DNA of 14,902 nt from an uncultured Caulobacteraceae bacterium. GTDB lineage: Bacteria > Pseudomonadota > Alphaproteobacteria > Caulobacterales > Caulobacteraceae. This document shows, piece after piece, positions 1 through 6,065 of the stretch. Position 1 is the first letter of the stretch. Every line of letters begins with the position of its first letter. The translations under genes and the position numbers were made by a program. The DNA lies in NCBI GenBank assembly GCA_946482375.1, contig CAMLRH010000032.1, forward strand, positions 1-14,902. The letters are read 5' to 3'. The notes under the pieces are model-generated. The model had not been told where the DNA came from. It was given only the letters and a program-made list of their open reading frames with translations, and ran no database searches.

Positions 1-223
1 CCCGCGTCTGGCTGCCGTGCATGCGCACCGCATAGACGTAGGCGCGGTTGAGCATCGCCTCGTCGGCCGTCGGGTCGTAGGCGCGGACCCGCTCGATCAG
101 CTCATACTGACGAAGGAACTTGGGCGCGGCCTTGGCGGGCTGGCGCTTAGGGGGCGTGTCTTCGGGAACGGCGGCGGGCTGCGCCGCCTCAATGGAAAGG
201 GGTTCTGCGCCTTCGGGGCTCAG
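1..223 (-). CDS. RelA/SpoT-family (p)ppGpp synthetase/hydrolase, N-terminal fragment
   Basis: Partial gene: only the first 74 codons lie in the window, and the rest continues past the left edge. The bifunctional Rsh/SpoT enzyme makes and degrades the alarmone (p)ppGpp in the cytoplasm. I read the frame by hand on the minus strand; it holds the typical family N-terminus, [16 protein letters not shown] followed by [20 protein letters not shown], which leads into the HD hydrolase domain. There is no ATG, GTG or TTG in frame before the conserved block. The best start is a CTG at 223-221, whose last two bases overlap the rpoZ stop (CTGA), with AGGAGGA about six bases upstream. An in-frame ATT at 193-191 is a poorer alternative with no visible ribosome site. 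The next in-frame ATG would cut into the conserved region. The family call is firm; the start is inferred. Confidence 0.85.
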   Translation of the reverse strand, partial: MSPEGAEPLSIEAAQPAAVPEDTPPKRQPAKAAPKFLRQYELIERVRAYDPTADEAMLNRAYVYAVRMHGSQTR

Positions 224-579
224 TACCGCTCCTCCTGACCGCCGTCGCGGTCGCTCTGCAGAGCGCGAACCAGTTCCTGCTCGCTCATCTGCATGTGGGT
301 CGGATCGGCCAGCAGGGCGAGGGTTTCGGCCTCTTCCTCGGCTTCCGAGCGCTCGTCGACGCGTTGCAGGCTGGCGATCAGGGTTTCCTTCAGGCCTTCG
401 CTGTCGACCACGTCGTCAGCGATCTCGCGCAGCGCCACGACCGGGTTCTTGTCGTTGTCGCGATCGACCATTAGCGGGGCGCCGGCCGAAACCGCTCGCG
501 CGCGATGGGCCGCCAGCAGCACGAGGCTGAAACGGTTGGGGACCTTCTCGACGCAATCTTCGACGGTGACGCGGGCCAT
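220..579 (-). CDS. rpoZ: DNA-directed RNA polymerase omega subunit
   Basis: Small RNA polymerase subunit that helps fold and hold beta-prime and, in proteobacteria, forms part of a ppGpp site. The 119-residue protein starts [20 protein letters not shown] and carries the conserved [12 protein letters not shown] stretch at residues 45-56, the hallmark of omega in alphaproteobacteria. The open frame extends 19 codons further upstream, but the ATG at 579-577 matches the family start and has GAGAGA just before it. The C-terminal third is acidic (a run of glutamates near residues 79-85) and variable, as usual. The stop codon overlaps the probable start of the RelA/SpoT gene, so the two are likely translationally coupled; omega and the ppGpp enzyme are commonly neighbours in proteobacteria. 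Confidence 0.97.
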   Translation of the reverse strand: MARVTVEDCVEKVPNRFSLVLLAAHRARAVSAGAPLMVDRDNDKNPVVALREIADDVVDSEGLKETLIASLQRVDERSEAEEEAETLALLADPTHMQMSEQELVRALQSDRDGGQEERY

Positions 580-609
580 GGGCTCTCTCGGATGGGCTGG
601 AGCGGATAA

Positions 610-636
610 GGTATAGGGCCGGGCCCGCTTTCGCAA
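610..636 (-). promoter_or_regulatory. Possible housekeeping promoter of rpoZ
   Basis: On the minus strand TTGCGAA (636-630) is followed after 12 bases by CCTATACC (617-610). This resembles the Caulobacter housekeeping sigma consensus (TTGACGS, 10-14 bases, GCTANAWC), with mismatches in both boxes. It would place a transcript start roughly 25 bases before the rpoZ ATG. This rests on pattern matching by eye only. Read-through from folK, 66 bases upstream, is also possible. Confidence 0.35.
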
Positions 637-645
637 CGCACGCGA

Positions 646-1158
646 CTAGCTGACCGGGGCCGCGTCCATACCAATTTTTGCTGTCACTGCAAGGTTTTCC
701 GCCGTCTGGCCGAGCCGCGGATGGGTCCAGCGCGGCGCGATTTCGGCCAGCGGGCCCATGACGAAGCGCCGCTCATGGGCCCGGCGATGCGGCAGATGGA
801 AGCCCGGCTCGTCGATGACCCGCCGCCCGTAGGCGATCAGGTCGAGGTCGAGAGTGCGCGGCGCGTTGGTGACGTGTCGCTCCCGGCCGAAGGCGCGTTC
901 GACGGCGTGGAGCGCGGCCAGCACTTCATGAGGCTCAAGCCTGGTTTCGACGAATGCGACGCCATTCAGGTACGGCGGATCGGACGAGTCCGGCCAGGCC
1001 GCCGAGCGCCACCAGGACGAGCGGGCGACCACCTTCAAGCCATGCGTTTCGAGCGCCTCGACCGCCGCCTCCAGCAGGGACTCGACGGACGAGTAGGCGC
1101 CTCGCAAATTCGCGCCGAGCGCCACGATCACCGCTGAATCGAGTTCGGTAGTCGCCAA
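646..1158 (-). CDS. folK: 2-amino-4-hydroxy-6-hydroxymethyldihydropteridine pyrophosphokinase
   Basis: HPPK transfers pyrophosphate from ATP to 6-hydroxymethyl-7,8-dihydropterin, a step of folate synthesis in the cytoplasm. The 170-residue length is normal. Visible family motifs are the N-terminal VALGANLRG (residues 12-20), SSWWRSAAW in the pterin-binding region (47-55), PRTLDLDLIAYG (100-111) with the two magnesium-binding aspartates D104 and D106, and LPHRRAHERRFVMGPL (122-137). The start is a TTG at 1158-1156 preceded by AAGGG; an in-frame GTG nine codons later would still keep the first motif, so the exact start is open. rpoZ follows after 66 bases on the same strand. A 98-bp palindromic repeat begins 15 bases upstream of the start, so any promoter lies in or beyond that repeat. 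Confidence 0.95.
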   Translation of the reverse strand: MATTELDSAVIVALGANLRGAYSSVESLLEAAVEALETHGLKVVARSSWWRSAAWPDSSDPPYLNGVAFVETRLEPHEVLAALHAVERAFGRERHVTNAPRTLDLDLIAYGRRVIDEPGFHLPHRRAHERRFVMGPLAEIAPRWTHPRLGQTAENLAVTAKIGMDAAPVS

Positions 1159-1172
1159 AGCCCTTGAACCTT

Positions 1173-1270
1173 CCGCTCATCCCCGCGAAAGCGGGGACCC
1201 AGGTGTTTTATCGAAGAGCGTCGCCGGTTTCAGAAAAAGCCTGGGTTCCCGCTTTCGCGGGAATGAGCGG
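1173..1270. repeat. 98-bp palindromic interspersed repeat, copy 1 (REP/BIME-like)
   Basis: Two inverted arms of about 37 bases (1173-1209 and 1234-1270) pair at 33 of 37 positions around a 24-base centre. Each arm also contains its own hairpin: CCCGCGAAAGCGGG in the left arm (a five-pair stem closing a GAAA loop) and CCCGCTTTCGCGGG in the right. Two REP-type hairpins in inverted orientation form the classic BIME layout. Copy 2 lies at 2829-2926 in the same orientation and differs at one base in the arms plus a 13-base block in the centre (1221-1233). It fills most of the divergent gap between folK and the uracil-DNA glycosylase. No RAYT transposase is present in this window. Confidence 0.9.
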
Positions 1271-1280
1271 CGGGTGGGGG

Positions 1281-1922
1281 ATGAAGTTGATCGAACCGGA
1301 ACCGCCGCGCGATTGCCCGCTTTGCCCCAGGCTCGTCGCCTACCGGCATGAGAACCGGTTAGCACATCCGGACTGGTGGAACGGCCCCGCGCCGTCGTTC
1401 GGCGACGAGAATGCGCGCCTGCTGGTCGTCGGGTTGGCCCCGGGCCGGCAAGGCGCCAACCGGACGAGCCGCCCCTTCACCGGCGATTTCGCGGGCGTCC
1501 TGCTCTACGAAACCCTTCTAAAACTGGGTTTTGCGCGCGGAACTTATCAGGCGCGATCGGACGACGGGCTCGAACTTGTCGACTGCATGATCACCAACGC
1601 CGTCCGCTGCGCGCCGCCCGGCAACAAGCCGGAGACCTCGGAAGAGCACACCTGCCGCCCGTTCCTCGTCGCCCGCATGAAGGCCCTGCCCCGGCTGAAG
1701 GCCATCGTCACGCTGGGCGACGTGTCACGGCGCAATGTCCTGAAAGCGCTGGGGCTGAAAGCGTCCGCGGGCGCCCCCGGCCACGGCACGTCTTTCGACG
1801 CCGGCCCCTACCGCGTCTTCAACAGCTACCACTGCTCGCGACTGAACACGAACACGGGCCGCTTAACGCCTGAAATGTTTGAAGATGTCTTCCGCACCGC
1901 GAAAGCCCACCTCGACGACTGA
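1281..1922 (+). CDS. Uracil-DNA glycosylase, iron-sulfur type, family 5 (UdgB-like)
   Basis: Removes uracil, and in this family other deaminated bases, from DNA to start base excision repair. The 213-residue protein has four cysteines placed as in iron-sulfur UDGs: C12 and C15 (CPLCPRL), C110 (AVRCAPPGNKP) and C125. Motif A is GLAPGRQGANRTSRPFTGD (51-69), with the family-5 pattern lacking the polar catalytic residue of family 1; motif B is HCSRLNTNTGRLT (184-196). The frame is open upstream to 1164, but those 39 codons (1164-1280) are mostly translated palindromic repeat, so I place the start at the ATG at 1281, preceded by a G-rich stretch (GGTGGGGG). Its stop directly abuts the stop of the convergent gene on the minus strand. 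Family 4 is the main alternative; motif A favours family 5. Confidence 0.92.
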   Translation: MKLIEPEPPRDCPLCPRLVAYRHENRLAHPDWWNGPAPSFGDENARLLVVGLAPGRQGANRTSRPFTGDFAGVLLYETLLKLGFARGTYQARSDDGLELVDCMITNAVRCAPPGNKPETSEEHTCRPFLVARMKALPRLKAIVTLGDVSRRNVLKALGLKASAGAPGHGTSFDAGPYRVFNSYHCSRLNTNTGRLTPEMFEDVFRTAKAHLDD

Positions 1923-2300
1923 CTACTTCGCCAGCTTCTCCACCCACTTGGCGCACTCGGCCTGGGGCACGAACTCGAAGTCGTTCTCGTCCAGCGTCAT
2001 GCAGTAGTAGGTGTTGCCGTCCGGCGCGTTCTCGACCGGCAGGCTCTCGCCGACCACGCTGAACTCGGCCTTGTTCATGTCGCCGTTGGCGAAGGCGACC
2101 TTCAGCACCGCCGTCGGCCCCGCCATCGGGAAGCTGGCGGCCTTCCTCGGCTTCACGTCGCGCGACTTCTTGTCGATCGAGATGTTGGCCGGGTGGACGC
2201 TGTCGTTGCGCACGCGGACCATGGTTTCGGCGCTGGCCACGCCCGCGCTGGCTATCAGTGCGGCGCAGGCGGCCGCTGAGATAAGCTTGAACCGGGTCAT
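1923..2300 (-). CDS. Small secreted protein of unknown function
   Basis: I do not recognise the family. The 125-residue product has a clear signal peptide: basic n-region MTRFK, a hydrophobic alanine-rich core (residues 6-20) and a cleavage site after VASA (24), so a periplasmic protein of about 101 residues is expected. The mature part starts ETMVRVRNDSVHPANIS, is rich in short hydrophobic/polar alternations suggesting beta strands, and contains two cysteines (C100 and C116) that could form a disulfide near the C-terminus. The ATG at 2300 has GAGGGG close upstream. It lies 67 bases downstream of smpB on the same strand and may share its transcript. The tail (AECAKWVEKLAK) looks helical. No catalytic motif is visible. 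Confidence 0.85.
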   Translation of the reverse strand: MTRFKLISAAACAALIASAGVASAETMVRVRNDSVHPANISIDKKSRDVKPRKAASFPMAGPTAVLKVAFANGDMNKAEFSVVGESLPVENAPDGNTYYCMTLDENDFEFVPQAECAKWVEKLAK

Positions 2301-2367
2301 CGCCCCCTCACGTTTCTTGTTCTCGCGCGTCTTTTAGCGCCAGTTGCGGGCGCGAAAAAGACCGGCT

Positions 2368-2817
2368 TCAGCCCTTCTCCCGCATGAGCCGGGCCTTGTC
2401 GCGCTGCCAGTCGCGCTGGGCGGCGGTCTCGCGCTTGTCGTGGATCTTCTTGCCCTTGGCGAGCCCGATTTCCAGCTTCGCGATGCCCTTGTCGTTCCAA
2501 TAGAGCTTAGTCGGGATGATGGTCAGCCCCTCACGCTGCACCGCCCCGATCAGCCGGTCGATCTGACGGCGATGCAGCAGCAGCTTCCGGGGCCTGCGCG
2601 GCTCGTGGTTGAAGCGGTTGGCCTGGACGTAGGGCGGTATGTCGGCGTTGACGAGCATGATCTCGCTGCCCTCCACCGCCGCGTAGGACTCGGCGATGTT
2701 GGCCCGGCCGTTGCGCAGGCTCTTCACCTCCGTGCCGGTGAGTTGCAGCCCGGCCTCCACGACATCGTCGATGAAGTAGTCGAACCGGGCGCGGCGGTTT
2801 TCCGCGATCAGTTTCAC
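2368..2817 (-). CDS. smpB: SsrA (tmRNA)-binding protein SmpB
   Basis: Partner of tmRNA in trans-translation, which frees stalled ribosomes and tags the unfinished peptide. The 149 residues match the family from end to end: [13 protein letters not shown] (4-16), [19 protein letters not shown] (23-41) of the beta-barrel that binds tmRNA, and the C-terminal tail [19 protein letters not shown] (121-139), which goes into the empty mRNA channel of the ribosome. The start is a GTG at 2817-2815 (GTG AAA CTG ATC); the ribosome site before it is weak. dapA lies upstream on the same strand, 130 bases away, with a palindromic repeat occupying most of that gap. No tmRNA gene is seen in the window. Confidence 0.97.
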   Translation of the reverse strand: MKLIAENRRARFDYFIDDVVEAGLQLTGTEVKSLRNGRANIAESYAAVEGSEIMLVNADIPPYVQANRFNHEPRRPRKLLLHRRQIDRLIGAVQREGLTIIPTKLYWNDKGIAKLEIGLAKGKKIHDKRETAAQRDWQRDKARLMREKG

Positions 2818-2828
2818 CGCTCTAGAAT

Positions 2829-2926
2829 CCGCTCATCCTCGCGAAAGCGGGGACCCAGGTGTTTTATCGAAGAGCGCTTCAGCCGGCAGAAAAAGCCTGG
2901 GTTCCCGCTTTCGCGGGAATGAGCGG
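2829..2926. repeat. 98-bp palindromic interspersed repeat, copy 2 (REP/BIME-like)
   Basis: Second copy of the element at 1173-1270, same orientation and length. The outer 48 and 37 bases match copy 1 except for one base (T instead of C at 2839). The 13-base centre at 2877-2889 differs: CTTCAGCCGGCAG here against TCGCCGGTTTCAG in copy 1. It lies between the dapA stop and the smpB start, both on minus, so any dapA-smpB transcript would carry it as a long hairpin. Confidence 0.9.
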
Positions 2927-2947
2927 AAAAAGGGGTGGCGCTCACGT

Positions 2948-3832
2948 TCAAATCACCCCGGCTTCCCGCATGGCCTCGAGCACCTCCGGCCGCGCCGCCT
3001 CGGCGCAGGGGGCGATGGGAAGGCGGGTGTCCTCCGAGCAGAGGCCCAGATGCGAGAGCGCGAACTTCGTCGGGCTCGGCGAGGCGTCGAGGAATAACGC
3101 TTTGTGAAGACGAATCAGTCGGTCCTGCCAATACAGCGCCGTCTCCCAGTCCTTGTTCAGCGCGGCGTTGTAGAAGGAGGCGACCCCATCCGGCGCGACA
3201 TTGGCCGTCACCGAGATACAGCCGTGGCCCCCGTGCGCCATGTAGCCCAGCGCCGTCGGATCGTCGCCCGAGAGCATGACCCACTCCTCGCCGCACATCA
3301 GCCGCTGGAAGCTGGCGCGGGTCAGGTCGCCGGTGGCGTCTTTGATGCCGACGATGTTCGGCAGCTTGGCGAGCCTCGCCAGAGTCTCGTTGGAGATGTC
3401 CACCGAGGTCCGCGCCGGCACGTTGTAGATGAAGATCGGCAGCTGCACCGCCTCGTTGATGGCCGCGAAGTGCCGGTAGAGGCCCTCCTGGCTCGGGCGG
3501 TTGTAGTAGGGCGTCACCATCAGGGCGGCGTCGGCGCCCACCTTCTTGGCGTGCTGGGCCAGCTCGATCGCCTCGGTCGTGGAATTCGAACCGGCGCCTG
3601 CGATCACGGGAATGCGACCGCGCGCCGTATTCACGCACAATTCGACCACACGGCGGTGCTCTTCGTGGCTCAGGGTGGAGCCCTCGCCGGTCGTGCCGAC
3701 CGGAACAAGCCCGTGAATCCCGGCCGCGATCTGGCGCTCCACAAGCGCAACAAAAGCGTCCTCGTCGACGACTCCGTCGCGGAAGGGAGTGGCAAGCGCG
3801 GTAATCGCGCCCTTGAACGGAGTGTGGGACAT
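2948..3832 (-). CDS. dapA: 4-hydroxy-tetrahydrodipicolinate synthase
   Basis: Condenses pyruvate with aspartate semialdehyde, the first committed step to diaminopimelate and lysine, and so feeds peptidoglycan synthesis. The 294-residue TIM-barrel protein has the active-site residues in place: T47 and T48 in GTTGEGS, Y110 in TPYYNRP, Y136 in [10 protein letters not shown]141 of the same motif, and the Schiff-base lysine K164 in GIKDATGD. I use the ATG at 3832-3830 ([10 protein letters not shown]); an in-frame TTG three codons earlier (3841) is possible. No strong ribosome site is seen. The gene is divergent from the lytic transglycosylase across about 139 bases, and smpB follows downstream. 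Confidence 0.97.
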   Translation of the reverse strand: MSHTPFKGAITALATPFRDGVVDEDAFVALVERQIAAGIHGLVPVGTTGEGSTLSHEEHRRVVELCVNTARGRIPVIAGAGSNSTTEAIELAQHAKKVGADAALMVTPYYNRPSQEGLYRHFAAINEAVQLPIFIYNVPARTSVDISNETLARLAKLPNIVGIKDATGDLTRASFQRLMCGEEWVMLSGDDPTALGYMAHGGHGCISVTANVAPDGVASFYNAALNKDWETALYWQDRLIRLHKALFLDASPSPTKFALSHLGLCSEDTRLPIAPCAEAARPEVLEAMREAGVI

Positions 3833-3873
3833 GGATTGCAAAAGGCCGTGAGATTTCGCCGCATTCCGTTGCG

Positions 3874-3885
3874 GCCCCTAGGGGC
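3874..3885. promoter_or_regulatory. Perfect 12-bp palindrome in the dapA/transglycosylase gap
   Basis: GCCCCTAGGGGC is a perfect self-complementary 12-mer, 42 bases before the dapA ATG. It contains CTAG, a tetramer that is usually rare in bacterial genomes. A dimeric regulator site is a possibility; no matching known operator is recognised. Confidence 0.35.
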
Positions 3886-3902
3886 GGGGACAATATGTCT
3901 TC

Positions 3903-3930
3903 GTCCCGGTCGCCTGCAACAGGCCGGGAC
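3903..3930. other. Strong hairpin in the 5' region of the lytic transglycosylase gene
   Basis: GTCCCGG (3903-3909) pairs perfectly with CCGGGAC (3924-3930). Inside, CCTG (3913-3916) pairs with CAGG (3920-3923) around a CAA loop, leaving only a 3-base bulge (TCG). It stands 41 bases before the preferred GTG start at 3972 and 2 bases before the upstream alternative at 3933. There is no T-run after it on either strand, so it is not an ordinary terminator. It could act in the mRNA leader or as an operator. Confidence 0.55.
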
Positions 3931-3971
3931 AGGTGAGCGTTGGTGTGAGTGTGAGAAAGGGGGGCCAAGAG

Positions 3972-6065
3972 GTGGCTCAGTTGCTGCGTAAGGCCTTGAT
4001 CGTCGGCGGCGCCGTCGTGCTTTCGTCCTCGGTGGCGGGGGCGCAGACTGCCTATGTTCCGCCCGCCACGACCGCAGCCTCGGCGCAGGCGGCGTCCGCC
4101 ATGCCGCGCTATCAGGGCGCGCTGTCGGCCATCGACGCCTCGGGTCTGCGCGCCACGCTGGATGCCGTGAAACAGGGCCGCACCGATTCGGCGCTCGCCG
4201 CGCGCGCCACCATCAGTGACCCCCTCGCCCGCAAGATCGCTACCTGGGCCATCGTCGATGGGCTGGCCGAGACGGTGTCGTTCTACGAGGTCGACAACGC
4301 CCGCAAGGAACTGGCCCACTTCCCACGCCAGTCGAAGCGCCAGGCGGCCGCCGAGAAGAAGCTCGCCTACGCCGGCATGGACGCCAACCGCATCATCCTG
4401 TGGTTCGGCGACACCCAGCCCGCGACCGCCGAGGGCGCCATGGCGCTGGCCTCCGCCTACCGGATGGCCGGACGGACGGCCGAGGGCGACGCGCTCGCCC
4501 GCCGGTTCTGGCGCGAGGTGTCGTTCGAAGCCGATGTGCAGCGCCAGTTCCTCGCCCGCTTCGGCGGCGTGCTGACGGTCGACGACCACGTCCGCCGGGC
4601 CGACATGCTGCTCTATGGTCCGCATGGGCCAGCCACACGCGACGTCGTCAACCTGCTGCCTGGACCCTGGCGCAACGCCGCCGAGGCCCGCATCGCGCTC
4701 CGCGCCGAGGCCACAGACGCCAACGACAAGTTCAATCTCCTGACGCCCGCCCTGCAGACAGACCACGGCGTCGCCTTCGAACGCGCCGCCTACCTGCGCG
4801 CCAAGGGCCTCGAGGCCATGGCGCTGGCGCTGGTTCCCCACTTCGGTAAGCCGCCGACCCAGGAAGCCGCCGAGCGCATCTGGACCGAGCGCCGCCGGCT
4901 CATCAACTCGGCGCTGAAGAATGGCAATTACCGCGCCGCCTACAACGTCGCCGCCACCGCAGGCATGACCAGCGGCGCGGACGCGGCCGAGGCGGAGTTC
5001 TTCGCCGGCTGGATCGCGCTTTCGAAGCTGAAGGACGCCCAGGCCGCGGCCCGCCACTTCGCCACCATCGAGGCGATCGGCGGCTCACCGATCACGCTGG
5101 GCCGCGCCGCCTACTGGCAAGGCCGCGCGGCCGAGGCGCTCGGCGACGGTGTCGGCGCGCAGGCGCACTACGGCGATGGCGCCAGGCACCTGACCACCTT
5201 CTATGGCCAGCTCGCCGCCGAAAAAGCGGGTTTGAAGACCCTCGACCTCGGCAAGGACCCGGTGATCACCGCCGAGGAACGCGCCGCCTTCGAAGGCCGC
5301 GAGAGCGTCCGCGCCGCCCGCATGCTGAACCAGGTCGGCGCGCGCGACACCCTGCGCGTCTTCGTCCTGCACATCGACGACGAACTGCCGACGGCCGCCC
5401 AGCAGGCGCAGCTGGTCGACCTGGCCAACGCCGCGGGCGAGCGCGAACTCGCCATGCGGGTGGTCCGCGCCGGCGCCCAGCGCGGCCTGATCCTGCCCGA
5501 GCGTGGCTATCCGATCATCCAGCCGCCCTACGTCCCCGGCGGCGCGGAACCAGCCTTCGTGCTGTCGATCAGCCGCCAGGAGAGCAATTTCGACCCCTAC
5601 GCCCGCTCCGGCGCCGATGCGCGCGGCATGATGCAGCTGTTGCCATCCACGGCGCAGGTCGTGGCGCGCAAGGTCGGTGAGCCTTACTCGGTCGAGCGCC
5701 TGTGGGAGCCGACCTACAACATGCGGCTGGGCTCGAGCTTCCTCGGCGACCTGATCGACCGCTTCAGCGGCTCCTACATCATGGCGGCAGCAGGCTATAA
5801 CGCCGGCCCAGGACGCCCGCCCCAATGGGCGGCCTACTGCGGCGACCCGCGCGGCGCGGCGACGGATGCGGTCGACTTCATCGAATGCATCCCATTCTCG
5901 GAGACACGGAACTACGTGATGCGGACGCTGGAGACGACGCAGGTCTATCGCGCCCGGCTGGCCGGCGGCGCCACGCCGCTGCGCCTGAGCCAGGACCTCA
6001 ACCGCGGCGCCTACGGCAACTACGCCACGACCCGGCCGGTGGTCGGCTCAGCCTCGGAGCCGTAG
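3972..6065 (+). CDS. Soluble lytic murein transglycosylase (Slt70-like)
   Basis: Exported GH23-type enzyme that cleaves peptidoglycan between MurNAc and GlcNAc, forming 1,6-anhydroMurNAc, in wall remodelling. Counting from the GTG at 3972 (697 residues): signal peptide MAQLLRKALIVGGAVVLSSS ending AGA/Q, a long alpha-helical, alanine-rich region (about 35-510) like the superhelical ring of Slt70, then the C-terminal SLT domain. That domain shows SRQESNFDP with catalytic E537, GMMQLLPSTA (552-561) and GYNAGPGR (608-615). The 3972 start has AAGGGGGG seven bases upstream and gives a proper signal peptide; earlier in-frame GTGs (3933, 3945, 3951) would add up to 13 residues. Its end overlaps the end of the convergent ATPase gene by 18 bases. 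Divergent from dapA, a peptidoglycan precursor gene. Confidence 0.94.
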   Translation: MAQLLRKALIVGGAVVLSSSVAGAQTAYVPPATTAASAQAASAMPRYQGALSAIDASGLRATLDAVKQGRTDSALAARATISDPLARKIATWAIVDGLAETVSFYEVDNARKELAHFPRQSKRQAAAEKKLAYAGMDANRIILWFGDTQPATAEGAMALASAYRMAGRTAEGDALARRFWREVSFEADVQRQFLARFGGVLTVDDHVRRADMLLYGPHGPATRDVVNLLPGPWRNAAEARIALRAEATDANDKFNLLTPALQTDHGVAFERAAYLRAKGLEAMALALVPHFGKPPTQEAAERIWTERRRLINSALKNGNYRAAYNVAATAGMTSGADAAEAEFFAGWIALSKLKDAQAAARHFATIEAIGGSPITLGRAAYWQGRAAEALGDGVGAQAHYGDGARHLTTFYGQLAAEKAGLKTLDLGKDPVITAEERAAFEGRESVRAARMLNQVGARDTLRVFVLHIDDELPTAAQQAQLVDLANAAGERELAMRVVRAGAQRGLILPERGYPIIQPPYVPGGAEPAFVLSISRQESNFDPYARSGADARGMMQLLPSTAQVVARKVGEPYSVERLWEPTYNMRLGSSFLGDLIDRFSGSYIMAAAGYNAGPGRPPQWAAYCGDPRGAATDAVDFIECIPFSETRNYVMRTLETTQVYRARLAGGATPLRLSQDLNRGAYGNYATTRPVVGSASEP

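Noticed and set aside
622..634. Stretch CCCGCTTTCGC before rpoZ that matches the core of the 98-bp repeat arm
   Set aside because: Only 11 bases and no second arm; could be chance in GC-rich DNA.
2301..2367. Possible terminator after smpB: a GGC-TGAA-GCC stem followed by GTCTTTTT, and a GCGCC/GGCGC stem
   Set aside because: The first stem has only three to four pairs and the second is not followed by a T-run; too weak to annotate.
3869..3896. TTGCGG, 16 bases, CAATAT as a promoter for the transglycosylase gene
   Set aside because: Fits neither the Caulobacter-type consensus nor the E. coli one well; the -35-like box touches the palindrome and may be coincidental.
3104..3991. Open frame of 295 codons on plus opposite dapA
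   Set aside because: It mirrors the dapA coding frame and has no domain of its own; dapA has all its catalytic residues.
2814..5057. Open frame of 747 codons on minus, antisense to the lytic transglycosylase and running through dapA in another frame
   Set aside because: It is a shadow of GC-rich codon bias: low-complexity Gly/Arg/Ala composition, no recognisable domain, and it overlaps two clear genes.
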